Part shown: piece by piece, positions 43,129 through 52,457 of the stretch
Layout: each line of letters starts with the position of its first letter
Position numbering within the stretch: the first letter of the stretch is position 1
Source of the DNA: an uncultured Alphaproteobacteria bacterium
Lineage (GTDB): Bacteria; Pseudomonadota; Alphaproteobacteria; Rhodobacterales; Rhodobacteraceae
Assembly: GCA_929200255.1 (NCBI GenBank)
Contig: CAKMYZ010000011.1
Span: 1-64,000 of the forward strand
Reading direction: 5' to 3'
DNA length: 64,000 bases
Position numbers and translations under genes: made by a program
The notes under the pieces: generated by a model
What the model saw: the letters and a program-made list of their open reading frames with translations, nothing else
What the model was told of the DNA's origin: nothing
Databases searched by the model: none

Positions 43129-44724
43129 TTATGCGGACCCCACTTTTGGTGCCGGATCTTCGATCCAGTCCTGCAAGATCTGCAGCGTTTCCGGTTCCCG
43201 GTCTGCGATCATGCGGCGGAGCCGCCCGACCGCATCCTGATCGCCGCCCACGGGGTCGCCCATATCACTGATCATGAAATCGCCTGCGGTATCGTCGCTG
43301 ATTGCCATGGTCGTTGGTGGATCGGAAACCTCACCAAAGCCCTCCTCGACCTGGCCCGCGATTTCCAGTGGCGCTGGGGCAGGACTATTTGCCGAGGCGA
43401 GGATCGGTCGCACAACAAAAAGCCCCAGAATGAGTGCCACGACGGCAAGCACCGCAACCTGAATCAACTGCATCACATCCAGCGCCCAGCCAGCCGCCGG
43501 CATCGCCGCGGTGCCCGCTGCGACAACCGTTTCAAATGGTAAGGAACGCAGGGTCAGCACATCGCCCCTTTCAGGGTTGAGCCCAACGGCGGATGCGACA
43601 AGTTCCTGTAGGGCTGCAAGCTCTTCTTCGGATCTTGGTGTGGATGTGACGGTGCCGTCCGCTGCCGTTTGCGAGATTTCGTTGACAAGGACTGCAACCG
43701 TCAGCCGTTTGATAGCCCCCGGTTCACGCAGTAACTGGCGTTCTGTCTCGGACACTTCGTAGTTGGTGAGCGTTCGGCTTTCGCTGTTTTCGTTGGAGGA
43801 AGCGCCACCCCCGCCTGCCGCATCTCCGTCCGGCAGGTTTGAGGCGACTGTCACGTCGCCGGCGCGGCTATCGGTTGAGGTGCCGGTGCTTTCTGTGACA
43901 TCGGTGCTGATTGCGATCCGGCTGTCCGGATCGACTCGCCGCTCCATGATTGTCTCAGTTTCGGTTTCGGTGTCGACGGATACTTCGACAACAGAATTTC
44001 CGGGCCCGACACGCGCTGCCAAAAGCCGTTCTGCCCGCTGCCGCAACGCGTTAGCCCGCTCGTCACCTGTGCGGTTGGCCAATTCTCCATCCGCTTCGGT
44101 GAGCAACCCACCATCATCATCTATCACCGCGACGGCCTCAGGGCTCAGGCCCGGTACCGCCGCACCGACCAGATATTGCAATGCCTTGATATGCGCCCCT
44201 GAAAGCGCACCGCGTGCAGTTGTGACTGTCACGGCTGCCGTTGGCTGCTGATCCCGTTGAAATGGCCGGTTCGTCGCAACAGAGATATGCACCCGCGCAG
44301 CGCGCACATGCGGGCTGGCCAGAATCGTGCGGGCAAGTTCCCCTTCCTTGGCGCGCCAATAAGCGGCGTCAAACATCTGTGACGTGGTGCTGAACCCGGA
44401 CAGCGAATCAAGCAATTCATACCCGCCGCCGCCGTTCGCGGGCAGCCCTTCACCGGCCAACCCCATACGCAGCACATCGCGCTGCGCCGTTGGCACATAA
44501 ATCGCATTCCCCCGCACCTCATAGGCAACGCCGCGTTGATCGAGTGCCGTGATCACCCCCCCTGCCGCGTTCGCATCGAGCCCGCCGAACAACAACGACA
44601 TGTCCTGGTTGCCCGCTCCGCGGGCCAGTAAGAGTACCGCCCCAAAGACGGCGGCGGTCGCAAGGACAACGAAAAGGCGACGCCCAGCGGAGAGCGTAGA
44701 CCAAACGGTGCTGAGGTTATCCAA
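43129..44724 (-). CDS. fliF: Flagellar MS-ring protein FliF
   Basis: A 531-residue protein with two membrane helices (near residues 15-35 and 420-445) around a large periplasmic region carrying the ring-building motifs (GNAIYVPTAQRDVLRMGLAGEGLP, ARVHISVATNRPFQRDQQPTAAVTV in split form). The C-terminal tail that binds FliG is present (RLRRMIADREPETLQILQDWI). I prefer the TTG at 44724, because GGAG stands eight bases before it; the frame extends to a TTG at 44790 without a site. The gene abuts fliH-like and is divergent from fliL across a CtrA-like box. Confidence 0.9.
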   Translation of the reverse strand: MDNLSTVWSTLSAGRRLFVVLATAAVFGAVLLLARGAGNQDMSLLFGGLDANAAGGVITALDQRGVAYEVRGNAIYVPTAQRDVLRMGLAGEGLPANGGGGYELLDSLSGFSTTSQMFDAAYWRAKEGELARTILASPHVRAARVHISVATNRPFQRDQQPTAAVTVTTARGALSGAHIKALQYLVGAAVPGLSPEAVAVIDDDGGLLTEADGELANRTGDERANALRQRAERLLAARVGPGNSVVEVSVDTETETETIMERRVDPDSRIAISTDVTESTGTSTDSRAGDVTVASNLPDGDAAGGGGASSNENSESRTLTNYEVSETERQLLREPGAIKRLTVAVLVNEISQTAADGTVTSTPRSEEELAALQELVASAVGLNPERGDVLTLRSLPFETVVAAGTAAMPAAGWALDVMQLIQVAVLAVVALILGLFVVRPILASANSPAPAPLEIAGQVEEGFGEVSDPPTTMAISDDTAGDFMISDMGDPVGGDQDAVGRLRRMIADREPETLQILQDWIEDPAPKVGSA

Positions 44725-44783
44725 GTTGGGTTCTCCATATGAGGGGCATTCTGCCGGATCGCTCTCTGTTTGAACCAACAGGC

Positions 44784-44798
44784 TTAACAATCGGTTAG
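44784..44798. promoter_or_regulatory. CtrA-like box between fliF and fliL
   Basis: TTAA-N7-TTAG matches the CtrA consensus at 7 of 8 positions and lies between the divergent fliF and fliL starts (60 and 49 bases away). Confidence 0.5.
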
Positions 44799-44846
44799 GG
44801 CTTGTTGGTTTATCTGGTCGCTGACGCTTGGACGAGAGGACGTGAA

Positions 44847-45338
44847 ATGACCGATGAGGCTGATGTAAGCGATGAGGCGCCCAAAAAGCGGTCTAAGTTG
44901 CCGCTTTTGCTGGGCGTGGTTCTGGCACTCGCAGGTGGTGGTGGTGGCTTTTTTGCGGTGCAGGCCGGCATTGTCGGCGGGGCGAAGGCAGAGGACACAC
45001 CCGAAGAATCGCCAACTTATGCCGAAAGCAAAGTGCCCGACGTGGCCTTTGTTGCGCTTGATCCGGTGGTGATTTCCCTGCCCAGCTCTGGCGGCCGTGA
45101 TCATTTGCGGTTCTCGGCACAGCTAGAAGTCGTACCCGGCAAAGAGGCCGAGGTCGCGGCGATCAAGCCACGGATCATTGATGTTCTGAACAGCTACTTG
45201 CGCGCGGTCGAATTGGCCGAATTGGAAGATCCCGTCGCCTTGTTGCGATTGCGCGCCCAAATGCTGCGCCGGGTGCAGGTTGTCGCGGGGCCGGACCGGG
45301 TCAAGGATCTGTTGATTATGGAATTTGTCTTAAGTTGA
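44847..45338 (+). CDS. fliL: Flagellar basal-body-associated protein FliL
   Basis: A 163-residue protein: acidic cytoplasmic start, one membrane helix (about 18-40, LPLLLGVVLALAGGGGGFF), then a periplasmic stomatin-like domain (FVALDPVVISLPSSGG ... PRIIDVLNSYLRAVELAELEDP). FliL surrounds the stator. The ATG at 44847 follows an AGAGGA site; the open frame extends upstream. A second FliL-like gene lies at 53890. Confidence 0.88.
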   Translation: MTDEADVSDEAPKKRSKLPLLLGVVLALAGGGGGFFAVQAGIVGGAKAEDTPEESPTYAESKVPDVAFVALDPVVISLPSSGGRDHLRFSAQLEVVPGKEAEVAAIKPRIIDVLNSYLRAVELAELEDPVALLRLRAQMLRRVQVVAGPDRVKDLLIMEFVLS

Positions 45339-45351
45339 AGGAGCCATGCTG

Positions 45352-45708
45352 ATGATGGTGATTGCGGATATCTTGTTGGCGGCGGGTGCGTTGGGCGCAG
45401 GTGTGTATTGCTTTGTGTTGTCGCGTCGGTTGCGGCGATTTACCGATCTGGAAAAAGGGGTTGGTGGTGCAGTGGCGGTGATGTCTGCGCAGGTGGACGA
45501 CCTGACAAGGACGTTGGCGGGCGCGCAAAATACCGCACAATCATCGGTTGTGCAGCTGGATGCGGTAAGCACGCGCGCGGAGGCTGCAAGCCAGCGGTTA
45601 GAGCTTTTGGTCGCCTCTTTGCACGACTTGCCGGAACCTGTGGCGCCCCAACCCAGTGAAAGCCCGTTCTTCGTCAGACGCTCTACTGCAGCGGAGGCCG
45701 CGCAATGA
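45352..45708 (+). CDS. Small membrane protein between fliL and motE-like gene, unknown function
   Basis: A 118-residue protein with one N-terminal membrane helix (IADILLAAGALGAGVYCFVL) and a coiled-coil tail (LRRFTDLEKGVGGAVAVMSAQV). It resembles the short protein often found at this place in alphaproteobacterial flagellar operons, possibly DUF6468. The AAGGAG site is best spaced for the ATG at 45352. It overlaps the next gene by four bases. Confidence 0.6.
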   Translation: MMVIADILLAAGALGAGVYCFVLSRRLRRFTDLEKGVGGAVAVMSAQVDDLTRTLAGAQNTAQSSVVQLDAVSTRAEAASQRLELLVASLHDLPEPVAPQPSESPFFVRRSTAAEAAQ

Positions 45709-46277
45709 CAAAGGGCATTCGCCGTAAAAAGGGGCGTGGAGCCCTTCATATTGTTGCTGTGCTGCTGATGGGATCCGCAGCGCTACGCATTGCAGCGGGG
45801 CCGCTTCCGGCGGTGGCTGAGGAAACCATGGCAGAGTCTGGGGCTGAGCTTTCAGCGGCCGCGACGGATGGCGACACCGACGCGCTGATCGCGGCCTTCG
45901 AAACCCGCGAGGCACGGGTGGCCGAACGCGAAGCGCAGCTGCGTGATCGCATGCAGGCGCTTCGGCTGGCCGAGATTGAAATCGAGGACAAGATGCAGGC
46001 TCTGATTGCTGCAGAAGCCGCCTTGAGCGCGACGATCACGCAGGCCGATACAGCTGCACAAACGGATTTGTCACAGCTGACAACAGTTTATGAAAATATG
46101 AAGCCAAAGGAGGCGGCGGATCTTTTCGCGGAAATGCCGCCACAGTTTGCCGCGGGGTTCCTGGGTATGATGCGCCCTGATGCAGCCGCTGCCATCATGA
46201 CGCAGTTGGAACCGGACGTTGCTTATTCCTTTAGTGTTGTGCTTGCAGGGCGCAATGCGACTGTTCCAACCCAATGA
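45705..46277 (+). CDS. MotE-like periplasmic chaperone (MgtE_N-type domain)
   Basis: A 190-residue protein with an N-terminal membrane or signal helix (about 15-37), a coiled coil (EAREARVAEREAQLRDRMQAL region) and the C-terminal MgtE_N-like module YENMKPKEAADLFAEMPPQFAAGFLGMM. This layout is that of rhizobial MotE, a chaperone for the periplasmic motility protein MotC. The large protein two genes downstream is the likely client. Confidence 0.75.
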   Translation: MTKGIRRKKGRGALHIVAVLLMGSAALRIAAGPLPAVAEETMAESGAELSAAATDGDTDALIAAFETREARVAEREAQLRDRMQALRLAEIEIEDKMQALIAAEAALSATITQADTAAQTDLSQLTTVYENMKPKEAADLFAEMPPQFAAGFLGMMRPDAAAAIMTQLEPDVAYSFSVVLAGRNATVPTQ

Positions 46278-46292
46278 TGATGAGAAATCCTT

Positions 46293-46317
46293 AATCCCTT
46301 GCCGGTACAAAGGGATT
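46293..46317 (+). other. Hairpin between the motE-like gene and motA
   Basis: AATCCCTT and AAGGGATT form an 8-bp stem around a nine-base loop in the 83-base gap. No T-run follows, so it may tune motA expression within the operon rather than end it. Confidence 0.45.
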
Positions 46318-46360
46318 CGCATCGCGCCTTTTCACTTAGCCTACAAAGGACACGCACAGA

Positions 46361-47230
46361 ATGGTGGGTCTTATCGGTATTGTCTGTGTCTTCATCACAG
46401 TATTTGGCGGCTACCTCTTGGCCGGCGGTAAGATGGGGATCATCCTCTATTCGCTACCTTATGAGATGATTATGATCTGCGGCGCCGCTATCGGCGCATT
46501 TGTGATCAGCAACGATAAATCCGGCATCGCGCATACGGTCAAGGATGTTGGAAAGGTGTTCAAAGGTCCGAAATGGAAGGCCGATGATTATCGTGATTTG
46601 CTCTGCCTCTTGTTTGAACTGATCCGTATGGCACGCGCCAATCCGGTTGATGTGGAAAGCCATATTGAGGAGCCGGATACCTCGGCGGTGTTTGGGAAGT
46701 ACCCTAAAATTCTTGGTGATGGAGAGGCGATCGCGCTGATCTGCGATACCATGCGGTCCGCCTCCATGAACTATGATGATCCACATCAGGTTGAGGAAAT
46801 ACTGGAAAAACGGATCGAGGCGACCCTGCACCACAATCTGCATTCGACCCATGCATTGCAAACAATAGCCGATGGTCTGCCTGCCCTGGGTATCGTCGCG
46901 GCCGTTCTCGGTGTGATCAAGACTATGGGATCAATCGACCAACCACCCGAGGTACTGGGCAAGCTGATCGGTGGTGCGCTGGTAGGCACGTTCCTGGGGG
47001 TGTTTCTGGCCTATGGTTTTGTTGGCCCATTCTCTGCGCGTGTCAAAGCTGTGATCGAAGAAGACGCTCATTTTCACCAACTCATTCGCGAGGTGCTGGT
47101 GGCCAATCTCTACTCACACACGCCTAACATCTGTATCGAGGTGGGGCGGCAGAACACGCCTGGTCGCTATCGTCCCAGTTTTTCCGATATGGAGGACGCG
47201 CTTACCGCAACCAAGCGAGACGCCGCATGA
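46361..47230 (+). CDS. motA: Flagellar motor protein MotA
   Basis: A 289-residue protein with four membrane helices and the MotA landmarks VFGGYLLAGGKMGIILYSLPYEMIMICGAAIGAF (split), ADGLPALGIVAAVLGVIKTMGSIDQPPEVLGKLIGGALVGTFLGVFLAYGF region. It forms the ion channel with MotB. Its stop overlaps the next gene by four bases (ATGA). Confidence 0.95.
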   Translation: MVGLIGIVCVFITVFGGYLLAGGKMGIILYSLPYEMIMICGAAIGAFVISNDKSGIAHTVKDVGKVFKGPKWKADDYRDLLCLLFELIRMARANPVDVESHIEEPDTSAVFGKYPKILGDGEAIALICDTMRSASMNYDDPHQVEEILEKRIEATLHHNLHSTHALQTIADGLPALGIVAAVLGVIKTMGSIDQPPEVLGKLIGGALVGTFLGVFLAYGFVGPFSARVKAVIEEDAHFHQLIREVLVANLYSHTPNICIEVGRQNTPGRYRPSFSDMEDALTATKRDAA

Positions 47231-49440
47231 ATAAGTTTTGTTGCCTGGCGATGCTTGTGATGTGGCCCGTTGTGGCCACTGCCGCCCCTGTCGCATTGCG
47301 GACGGGCGAACATAGCGATTTCACACGGATTGTCGCCTTTGTTCCGGCCGAGGTTGATTGGCGAATCGGGCGCACACCCACAGGATATATTCTGCGTCTA
47401 CCGGTTGCAGAGGGTTATGATCTGACTGGGTTCTTCGACCCTATTCCAACAGAACGTATCAAGTCGGTCTCTCAGGATATTGACCGGGGTGAATTGCGAT
47501 TGGTAGTCGATTGCATCTGCAATGTTCGTGCGTTTTCACTGCGCCCAACAGTGTTGGTTATGGATGTGCGCGATGGGCCGCCACAGCGCCGCTCAAGTTT
47601 TGAGTTGGCGCTTCCCGCACTTGAGCCGACAGTTCAAAGGGATACAGTACCGCTGCCAGAGGCCTATAAGGTGGCGCGCAACCCGCTTCTGCCCTTGTTC
47701 CCGACAGCCCCTATTTTAGATACTCCGGAGCTCGCCCCTCCGGGAGCCTCTGTCGTCGCGGATGACGTGGAAGATCTACCACCGACGGATGCATCGCAGA
47801 TGGACATCGCGGTGTTGGAACAAGCCGTTACGCAGAGCCTTGCGCGGGGGCTGACGAGCGGTGTGCTCGAGGGTGCGCCACTGTCGGAACAGGTAGAGGT
47901 GGAAGGCGCATTGATGGATGGCGGCACGGCACTTGCACAGCTGCCAGGCGTCGCATCGCGGACAAGCGTTGACCCCCTGGCTGACCCAAGTGCTGCCCCT
48001 GACGACGTAACCCAAGAAGGGCAGACATGCCTGCCGGACGCCTACTTTGATTTTGCCAGTTGGGGGGATGAACGCGCATTCTTTGACCAGGTTGTCGCAG
48101 TCCGCGTCACCTTGGTAACCCAGACCGACGTGGTCGACGAAACGGCGGTAATGACACTCGCCCGGCTATACCTTCATTTTGGGTTTGGACGCGAAGTGGC
48201 GCAAACGCTGGCGCTGGATGGCATACAATCCAAAGAGCGGCAGATCCTCGCTATGCTCGGTCGCATCATCGATGGCGATCCGGTTGCGGGCACAGCTCTG
48301 GCAGGTCAGGTCAGTTGTCCAAGCGATGTAGCGCTTTGGGCGATGCTCGCCAGCGATACACCACCCCTTGACGCGCAGGTTGATCGCAGCGCCGTACTGC
48401 GGGCCTACAAGGCCCTGCCGGGTCCGGTTCAGGACGTTGTCGCGGCGCGCCTGTCAGAACGGTTTCTGCGGATTGGCGATCTTGATGGCGCATCGCAGGT
48501 CCTGAACGCAAAAAGCGCCACGGCGGCAGCGCAGGTTGACGGTTCTCTGGCGACAGCCGCGCTTTCGGAGGCGCTGGGGGAGACGACCCAGGCGCGCCAA
48601 TCCGTTGCGCAAGTCGTTCAATCCGACCCTCGGGCCACACCAGAAGCGATGGTGCTGTTTTTGGAGCAGGGTGGTTATGGTGGTGTTGGCCTGACGGAGG
48701 ATGATTTCCTGCTCGCAGATGCAATGCGATTTGAACACGCCGATACCGAGGCAGCGGTTGATCTGACTGTTGCACAGGCAAGGGCCTACACGACCGGGTC
48801 TCGCTTTGCAGAAGCAAATTCGCTCTTGCAAAATGCCGAACAGCAGATGCCGGAGGATCAGCGGGCTCAGCTTCTGGCGACAAACTGGACAGAAGCTGCA
48901 AACCGGATGCCGGACGCCGCATTCCTGGCGTTGATTTGGTCAGAGGCTGCGAACGTGGCTGACGCCTCTGCGCAAAACGCGGTTGCGTCGCGACTGGTAG
49001 ACATTGGTTTTCCCGATCGCGCGCTTGCTGTCCTGACAGCCCAGACAGAAGGTGTGGTTGCCGACGAACGAAAGCTCATTCAGGCGCGCGCCGCGTTGGG
49101 GCTGGGCGAACCTGTACAGGTTGCAAGTTATTTGGAAGGCGTGACAACGCCAGAGGCTGTGGCGTTGCTTGACAGGGCAGAATCGATGCGGCGGGTTTTT
49201 AATTTTGACCCGACCACAGCACCACAGCAGGACCCTACACAGACGGCCCCGGATGTGTTTTCCAGGCAGGATGACGCTTCGCTTCAGACCGTATCGGCAC
49301 TGGTCACGCAGCGCGAGTCAGTGACGTTGGATCCAGAGGCGCCCTTGGCCGAAAGCCGGGCGCTTTTGGAGCGCTCGGCCAGATCACGTGAAACACTTGC
49401 ACAACTTTTGCAGCGTTTCGCTGTACCCGCTGATTTTTGA
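47227..49440 (+). CDS. Large periplasmic motility protein (MotC/MotK-like)
   Basis: The 737-residue protein has a signal peptide (about 1-19), an AMIN-like beta domain (about 20-110, RTGEHSDFTRIVAFVPAEV), an acidic/proline linker (about 120-270) and a long helical region with TPR-like repeats (about 270-640). It has no enzyme motif. It overlaps motA and lies in the motE-motA operon, as MotC-type periplasmic proteins do in other alphaproteobacteria; the closest role I can propose is a MotK/MotC-like factor that stabilises or activates the stator. The name is by context. Confidence 0.6.
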   Translation: MNKFCCLAMLVMWPVVATAAPVALRTGEHSDFTRIVAFVPAEVDWRIGRTPTGYILRLPVAEGYDLTGFFDPIPTERIKSVSQDIDRGELRLVVDCICNVRAFSLRPTVLVMDVRDGPPQRRSSFELALPALEPTVQRDTVPLPEAYKVARNPLLPLFPTAPILDTPELAPPGASVVADDVEDLPPTDASQMDIAVLEQAVTQSLARGLTSGVLEGAPLSEQVEVEGALMDGGTALAQLPGVASRTSVDPLADPSAAPDDVTQEGQTCLPDAYFDFASWGDERAFFDQVVAVRVTLVTQTDVVDETAVMTLARLYLHFGFGREVAQTLALDGIQSKERQILAMLGRIIDGDPVAGTALAGQVSCPSDVALWAMLASDTPPLDAQVDRSAVLRAYKALPGPVQDVVAARLSERFLRIGDLDGASQVLNAKSATAAAQVDGSLATAALSEALGETTQARQSVAQVVQSDPRATPEAMVLFLEQGGYGGVGLTEDDFLLADAMRFEHADTEAAVDLTVAQARAYTTGSRFAEANSLLQNAEQQMPEDQRAQLLATNWTEAANRMPDAAFLALIWSEAANVADASAQNAVASRLVDIGFPDRALAVLTAQTEGVVADERKLIQARAALGLGEPVQVASYLEGVTTPEAVALLDRAESMRRVFNFDPTTAPQQDPTQTAPDVFSRQDDASLQTVSALVTQRESVTLDPEAPLAESRALLERSARSRETLAQLLQRFAVPADF

Positions 49441-49587
49441 CCAGCCACATATTGATCGACCATTTTGAAACGAATTCTAAAGGAAATCTGCTTAGGCCTG
49501 ATCGTGTAACAGCTTGCGCGCGCGCGACGCAAAGAGAGGCAGAATGCCCAGGGCGACAGATGACCAGATAATACAGCGGGCTGTCGC

Positions 49588-51678
49588 ATGATGGCCTTGT
49601 CATTTCGCGATCTGTTTCAGCCAACGATCCTGCTAGCGGTGGCGCTGATGGCGGTGATCGTCATGATGATCTTACCCATGCCTGCATGGGTTTTGGATAT
49701 TGGATTGGCCGCATCTTTCGCTTTGGCAATCTTGATGTTTACGGTCACGCTTTTCATTGACCGCCCACTGGATTTTTCGGCTTTTCCAACGGTCCTGCTG
49801 GCATCACTTGTGCTGCGGCTTTCGCTGAACGTCTCTTCGACGAAACTGATCATTGGCCAGGGGCACACCGGCACAGATGCGGCAGGTGATGTGATCGAAG
49901 GGTTTGCCAATTTTGTTATGGGCGGCAGCGTGCTCTTGGGGTTGGTTATCTTTTGCGTTCTGCTGATCGTGAATTTCGTTGTGATCAACAAAGGTGCGAC
50001 GCGCATGGCAGAGGTTGGCGCGCGCTTTGCATTGGATGCGATGCCGGGTAAGCAACTGGCGATTGACAGTGACGTGGCCGCCGGCGCCATCGATCATGCC
50101 GAAGCAAAGGCAAGGCGCGAGCGGGAGCAGGCAGAAACGACATTTTTTGGATCGCTTGATGGTGCATCAAAGTTTGTGAAGGGCGATGCCATTGCGGGAT
50201 TGCTGATTACAGCGCTCAACCTGGTCATGGGCCTGATCATTGGCGTCACCGTGCATGACATGCCATTGGGCCGCGCGTTTGAGACATATTCCATTTTGAC
50301 GGTGGGCGACGGGTTGGTGTCGCAAATCCCGGCTGTTGTGATCTCAGTTGCTTCGGCACTGTTGCTGGCGCGCGGCGGGGCAACGGGTGCGACCGATCTG
50401 GCGTTGGTGGCACAATTGGGCAGGCATCCGGCTGCTTTGGCGACGGTTGCCATTCTCATGGGATTGCTGGCATTGGTGCCGGGACTACCATTTCTGCCTT
50501 TCATGGTCGGCGCGATGACGCTTGGCGGTTGCGCCGTTATGGGCGCGCGCAAAACCAATGAAAACGATGACCAAACGGTTGAGGACGCCACGCCCGCAGA
50601 GACGTCGCCGGCGCCTGCGTTGATGGGTGACATCCTTGATCTTGACGATATTCATGTCGAATTTGCGCCCGATCTGGTTGATATGGTACTTGATCCCGGT
50701 ACCGGGTTGGACGCGCGGATTGCCAATATGCGCAGTCACGTCGCAACGGATTTTGGCGTGTTGCTGCCTGAAATTCGGCTGACCGATAACGCGGCTTTAC
50801 CGCCCGGGTGCTATGCCGTTCATGTGCAGGGCGTTGAGCAGGTACGCGACACGCTGAAATCCGGGCAGATCCTGGCCTTGATGAATGACGGTGACGATTC
50901 TGGATTGACAGGAGAACTGGTGAAAGAGCCGGTCTATGGTGCGCCCGCCCGCTGGATCGATAGCGCCAATCAAGAGGCGGCATCGCTTGCTGGGCTAACG
51001 ACGGTGCAACCTGCGGAGGTTTTGGCCACGCATCTTCTGGAAATCGTCAAACGTAACTTCCCGCGACTGCTGACGTTCAAGGCGCTGCGGCGGCGGCTGG
51101 ATGAAATGGTCAACCTCAGCGACAGGGACCGGGCCGAGGCCAATAAACGTATGCTGGATGAGCTGATCCCCGACAAAGTGCCGGTTGATGTGCTGCTTTC
51201 GGTCCTACGGCTGCTGCTGGAAGAACGGGTGTCGATCCGCAATCTGCCTTTGATCATCGAAGCCTGCGCTGAAGGCCGACAGCTGTTTCAAACCGCCGAT
51301 GGGATTGCCGAACATGTGCGCCAACGGCTGGGGTTTCAGCTAGTGGCCAAAATGCGCCGCGAGGATGGAACCATCCCGCTGGTCCAACTGGCACCAGAGT
51401 GGGAAGATACATTTACCACATTTGAAATCAGATCAGACCGGGGAAGTGGGGATGTGGCCCTGCCGCCCGATAGCTTTAATCAACTGGCCGATGGGATCGC
51501 AGACAAGCTGGGGCAAGCCGCCGAGGCCGGAGCCTATGCCGCCGTTGTGACATCAACCCGGCGGCGGCGTTTCTTGCGCACGGTCATGGCGGCCAAGGGG
51601 ATCATGAATCCGGTTCTGTCGTTTGAGGAGATCGGGATTGATGCGCGCCCGGCGCTTGTTGGTCTCGTGCCCGCATGA
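49588..51678 (+). CDS. flhA: Flagellar export gate protein FlhA
   Basis: A 696-residue protein with about eight N-terminal membrane helices, the FHIPEP-type cytoplasmic loop region (VVINKGATRMAEVGARFALDAMPGKQLAIDSD, here split) and a C-terminal cytoplasmic domain (from about 350, LDDIHVEFAPDLVDMVLDP). It is the main gate of the type III export system. The start could be 49588 or 49591. The stop overlaps fliR by four bases (ATGA). Confidence 0.96.
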   Translation: MMALSFRDLFQPTILLAVALMAVIVMMILPMPAWVLDIGLAASFALAILMFTVTLFIDRPLDFSAFPTVLLASLVLRLSLNVSSTKLIIGQGHTGTDAAGDVIEGFANFVMGGSVLLGLVIFCVLLIVNFVVINKGATRMAEVGARFALDAMPGKQLAIDSDVAAGAIDHAEAKARREREQAETTFFGSLDGASKFVKGDAIAGLLITALNLVMGLIIGVTVHDMPLGRAFETYSILTVGDGLVSQIPAVVISVASALLLARGGATGATDLALVAQLGRHPAALATVAILMGLLALVPGLPFLPFMVGAMTLGGCAVMGARKTNENDDQTVEDATPAETSPAPALMGDILDLDDIHVEFAPDLVDMVLDPGTGLDARIANMRSHVATDFGVLLPEIRLTDNAALPPGCYAVHVQGVEQVRDTLKSGQILALMNDGDDSGLTGELVKEPVYGAPARWIDSANQEAASLAGLTTVQPAEVLATHLLEIVKRNFPRLLTFKALRRRLDEMVNLSDRDRAEANKRMLDELIPDKVPVDVLLSVLRLLLEERVSIRNLPLIIEACAEGRQLFQTADGIAEHVRQRLGFQLVAKMRREDGTIPLVQLAPEWEDTFTTFEIRSDRGSGDVALPPDSFNQLADGIADKLGQAAEAGAYAAVVTSTRRRRFLRTVMAAKGIMNPVLSFEEIGIDARPALVGLVPA

Positions 51679-52457
51679 TCGATCTGTTGGGGGAGTTTGC
51701 GCCCTATTCTCAGGCGGTGCTTTGGTCTGGGTTTGCGGTGTTGATCCGCCTTGGCGCGATTATGGCGGTGCTGCCAGCGTTTGGTGATCAGCCTGTGCCG
51801 ACGCGCGTGCGCCTGATCCTTGCGGGAATGTTCTCACTGATTGTCGGCCCTGCAGTCGCGCCAACAGTTGCACCGATGCCTGATACCCTGTTGGGCGCCG
51901 TTACGGTGCTGGGCCCCGAGGTATTGACCGGGCTGCTGTTTGGCATCTTTCTGCGGTTCTTTATTCTTGTGCTGCAAATAGCAGGGTCGATCGCCGCACA
52001 ATCCACGTCGCTTTCACAGATCTTTGGCGGCACAGCTGCTGTCGATCCGCAACCGGCCATTGGGCATATGCTGGTTGTCGCGGGCACAGCCCTGGCGGCA
52101 ATGTCAGGGCTGCATGTGCAGGCAGCGGCCTATATGATCCAAAGTTATACATTGGTGCCCTTTGGCCAACCACCCTCACCATCATTGGTGGCAGAGGCCG
52201 GGGTCGGCCGGATATCGGAAACCTTTGCATTGGGTTTCACGCTCGCGGCGCCATTTCTGATCGCTTCGTTGATTTACAACGTCGTGCTTGGGGTCATCAA
52301 TCGCGCCATGCCGCAGTTGATGGTGTCCTTTGTCGGGGCGCCGGCAATCACGGCGGGTGGATTGCTTTTGTTTTTTCTGACAGCGCCCATCATGCTGGGG
52401 CTCTGGATCGTCGCCTTTCTGGATTTCATGCAAATGCCATTTGGTGCGGGACCGTGA
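51675..52457 (+). CDS. fliR: Flagellar export apparatus protein FliR
   Basis: A 260-residue membrane protein with about six helices and FliR landmarks (RLGAIMAVLPAFGDQPVPTRVRLILAGMFS, split; FRFFILVLQIAGSIAAQSTSLSQIFG). It is part of the FliPQR gate. It overlaps flhA and flhB by four bases on each side. Confidence 0.94.
   Translation: MIDLLGEFAPYSQAVLWSGFAVLIRLGAIMAVLPAFGDQPVPTRVRLILAGMFSLIVGPAVAPTVAPMPDTLLGAVTVLGPEVLTGLLFGIFLRFFILVLQIAGSIAAQSTSLSQIFGGTAAVDPQPAIGHMLVVAGTALAAMSGLHVQAAAYMIQSYTLVPFGQPPSPSLVAEAGVGRISETFALGFTLAAPFLIASLIYNVVLGVINRAMPQLMVSFVGAPAITAGGLLLFFLTAPIMLGLWIVAFLDFMQMPFGAGP

Noticed and set aside
48311-48922. 203-codon antisense frame in the MotC/MotK-like gene
   Set aside because: Its product is Pro/Arg/Gln-rich and the sense frame is open over the whole 2.2 kb and coupled to motA.
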